DNA from: Argentina anserina
Taxonomy: Eukaryota > Streptophyta > Magnoliopsida > Rosales > Rosaceae
Direction: 5' to 3'
NCBI RefSeq assembly: GCF_933775445.1
Contig: NC_065874.1
Span: forward strand, 7,769,001-7,833,000
DNA length: 64,000 bases
The stretch's first letter is position 1. Each line of letters opens with the position of its first letter. A program made the translations under genes and the position numbers. Below, piece after piece: positions 61,824 through 64,000 of the stretch. The notes below the pieces were generated by a model that was given only the letters and a program-made list of their open reading frames with translations, was not told the origin of the DNA and ran no database searches.

Positions 61824-63707
61824 CTAACCATTGGGACTCCCACTAGCAGCAGCAACCTGTCCCACATGCTCTGATTTCGGCTTAGATGTTGGGGTCATAG
61901 TCTTCTTTTTTGCAACGTTCTTTCGAGTATAAATTTTCTTCTCGGCATCTTCGGGAGCCCCCAATTCCAACTCCCATGCAACCTTGGGTTTGTTTGTACT
62001 GCCCTTAGGACGACCAGATTTAAGTTTTGCCTTAGGAGACACCCACAACTTGCCATCCTTATGCTGCACAACAATGGTCATATTCTCTTCAACCAAAATA
62101 ACACTAGATTGAATATATTTCTTCCTTGGGTGACGAAGTTCACGTGGTGAACCTCTTCAAATGATTCACTAAGGCAGGAGTTGAAGCCACCAATTTGAAA
62201 GCAGTAGGACCAATAGAATCCAAACGAAATTGAGATTCACCAAAGGGGTTTGTTTCCACCTTCTTATCACTTGACTCCGATGATGGCTTAGCACAGTACA
62301 CCTCCAAAGCCAAAAACGTGCTCGGCACAGTAACAACAACAATCGCCGGTCTCGCATCCATGGCAACTGGAAGTGGCCTCATCTCCAGCCCTTCCTCCGA
62401 AGCCCTAGACCCATCCTCCTCTGATCTTAACCGAGCTGGAGAAGAACCAGAAGCAAGGGAGAGTCCAACCAGATCCATAGAAAAACCTTGAAGCAGATCT
62501 GTATGTTCATGCACAAGGAATTCATCACAACCCGATGCATCATGTTGAAAAAGCCCACAAGCTCTGCAAAAACCCTTGATCTTCTCAAACACAAGCGACA
62601 ATTCAATCTTCAGAGACTCCAAAACTTCGAACAACATCCATGTACAAGTATGATCTCGCACATCAAAACAGATCTTAACACATTGATCCACCGTCCGACA
62701 ATTCAAAGCAGAAAAATTCAGCTGCACCACCATCCCTAGAGATTCACCGATGCAGTACGACACCTCCTTGTAACAGAGGTTGGCCGAAAGACCATGAATT
62801 GCTACCTAGGTAACCAGTTCAAACAATGAAACTTCCTCCAACGAGGTAATACCACCATACTTATTCAGAACAAGCATGGTGTTTCTGTAGCACCGATACC
62901 GACACCAACACTACGACACCGACACGGCGCGACACCGCGATACGGCAAATCTAAAAAACATAGATTCCGACACGGCGTCGACACGGCAATTTATATAAAA
63001 TTTAATATATTTATTAATGCATAAAAGAAATATATAACACATGAAATAATGTCATATTAAAGTTTCAAGTTCATTCCATTGCATAACAATTCAAAACAAA
63101 TAAATATAAGGAAAGAAGAAAGGGAAAATAATGAGACTGAAATAAAATTTGGGTTTTTTTGTCTGTTTAGTTTTCATTTTCTGTTTTTATAATCTAAAAT
63201 AATGACGTGACATATCGGAATTATGATGTAGCGTGTCGGTCAAAGTGTCGGGGAAGTGTCAAAAAAGTCAATATTGATGACACGCCACGTGGAGTGTCGG
63301 ACACGGTGTCGGGAAGTGTCGGACACTTCGACACTCCAACCTTAGGAGTGTCGGTGCTACATAGTGTTTCGATAATACCACAGACCCCTATTGAAAACTC
63401 TATCATGATCCGCCATATTATCAAACTAGAACAGAAACTGATCTCCCTCGTTGTGAACTATAAGGCCCCGATGGAGACCCTAAATCGTCGACATCGTTCC
63501 CTTGACACCGGCCAGTTTCGGACCAAGCATTCATCCGACCATATAAGAGTACTTGTTAGTTGCCGCAGCATGACCGCGCTGCCCAAGAACTGCCCGAGCC
63601 GAACCTAATGAACGAATGGAGGAGCCACTCCCACAGACAGACGCACTACCACGAGAAAGAGATTGGATCTGTCTTGCCATTGTAGAGGAGATCTGAGATT
63701 TGGTCAT
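61824..63707 (-). pseudogene. DUF4283 / zinc-knuckle (LINE ORF1-like) pseudogene, interrupted
   Basis: From a plausible start at 63707 (MTKSQISSTMARQIQ) the minus strand reads DNMADHDRVFNRGLWYYR near 63370-63430, then, beyond a hAT-like insertion, NTMLVLNKYGGITSLEEVSL and VSYCIGESLGMVVQLN. This is the DUF4283 pattern. A zinc knuckle CRACGLFQHDASGC (C-x2-C-x4-H-x4-C) follows near 62530-62570, then acidic and Ser-rich sequence, and a basic tail with SGRPKGSTNKPK (61.97-62.06 kb). Such proteins usually come from LINE ORF1 or its domesticated derivatives. Stops at about 62806, 63450 and 63520 and a shift near 62140 make it non-functional. No reverse transcriptase was seen in the window. Confidence 0.75.
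62886..63362. mobile_element. hAT-like non-autonomous element inside the DUF4283 pseudogene
   Basis: The ends TGTAGCACCGATACCGACAC and, in reverse complement, ATGTAGCACCGACACTCC are inverted. Flanks GGTGTTTC (62878-62885) and AGTGTTTC (63363-63370) agree at 7 of 8 positions, as for hAT. Both sides are packed with GTGTCGG/CCGACAC motifs (62890-62990 and 63225-63350). The centre (63000-63190) is AT-rich and non-coding. Confidence 0.82.
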
Positions 63708-63785
63708 GCTTCTAAAAAAAACCCTAGCGGCTAGAGCTTGTGTGAGAGAGAAGACGATCAGTATTCGTTAGTTTTATGGGCTTGG
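63708..63785. other. Junction between pseudogene 5' end and copia fragment
   Basis: Includes a short A-rich and AACCCTAG stretch; nothing else recognised. Confidence 0.4.
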
Positions 63786-64000
63786 ATATGTCATGCGATT
63801 GCAGACTGCTTCATTACTTTCATCATTTTGGTAGCATGCATGTGCTCTAGCAACTTACCTCATTAACAAAATGCCCTCTCCAACAAATGATATGCAATCT
63901 CCTTATGCAAAACTGTATGTGGAAGAACCAGAGCTAAACAATTTAAGGATATTTGGATGTGCTTGTTTTCCTTTGGTGTCTCCTTACAAGCATAATAAGC
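63786..64000 (+). pseudogene. Ty1/copia polyprotein fragment (integrase C-terminal region), cut by window edge
   Basis: The plus strand reads ATYLINKMPSPTNDMQSPYA, then LNNLRIFGCACFPLVSPYKH, the hallmark block of copia integrases. One in-frame TAG follows FW near 63830, where copia elements have a tryptophan-led FWxHA motif. Whether more of the element is intact to the right cannot be seen. Confidence 0.85.

Noticed and set aside
1..64000. tRNA genes, rRNA, CRISPR arrays or bacterial operons
   Set aside because: No cloverleaf-compatible A/B boxes, no rRNA core sequence and no direct-repeat/spacer array were seen; gene structure is eukaryotic.

Overview
This is a plant nuclear window, not a bacterial one. 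Coding regions are split by GT-AG introns, the intergenic DNA is AT-rich, and transposon remains fill the space between genes. The proteins (a nuclear-pore anchor, a P2B-type ATPase homologue, class III peroxidase 7, a type II metacaspase, a small heat-shock protein) point to a dicot. A rosid, perhaps Rosaceae, is my guess from general familiarity and is not proven here.

Layout: (1) 1-13.9 kb, minus strand: the first 38 exons (1290 codons) of a NUA/TPR nuclear-pore coiled-coil gene whose 3' end lies off the left edge. (2) 14-18 kb: a non-autonomous hAT element with a perfect 8-bp target duplication, a small inverted-repeat element, and one copy of a degenerate repeat family. (3) 18.4-29.8 kb, plus strand: a two-exon gene for a 997-residue P2B Ca-ATPase-like protein. 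It has lost the phosphorylated aspartate, the nucleotide-hinge motif and the A-domain motif, yet stays fully open. Its 8.4-kb intron carries a PIF/Harbinger relic, an inverted-repeat element and a 12-bp-period repeat element. (4) 30-38.7 kb: intergenic DNA, then a 4.9-kb hAT transposon with perfect target duplications and a decayed transposase, nested in an older repeat. (5) 42.0-43.9 kb, minus strand: a DNA-3-methyladenine glycosylase. (6) 47-52.2 kb: inverted-repeat elements and a second 12-bp-period repeat element with long open frames. (7) 53.0-53.5 kb: a small heat-shock protein gene with a textbook heat-shock promoter. (8) 53.7-55.8 kb: a Mutator-like element. (9) 57.0-58.3 kb: peroxidase 7. 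(10) 58.6-61.1 kb: two short CACTA-type elements and a broken type II metacaspase. (11) 61.8-64 kb: a decayed DUF4283/zinc-knuckle (LINE ORF1-like) gene split by a hAT-like insertion, and the edge of a copia polyprotein.

The genes do not form one pathway; they are independent plant loci. The most notable object is the apparently non-catalytic ATPase homologue. Next come the 12-bp minisatellite element, which stays open in several frames on both strands, and the nested hAT system with its internal 210-bp tandem array. All calls come from reading the sequence by eye; no alignment or database search was run.
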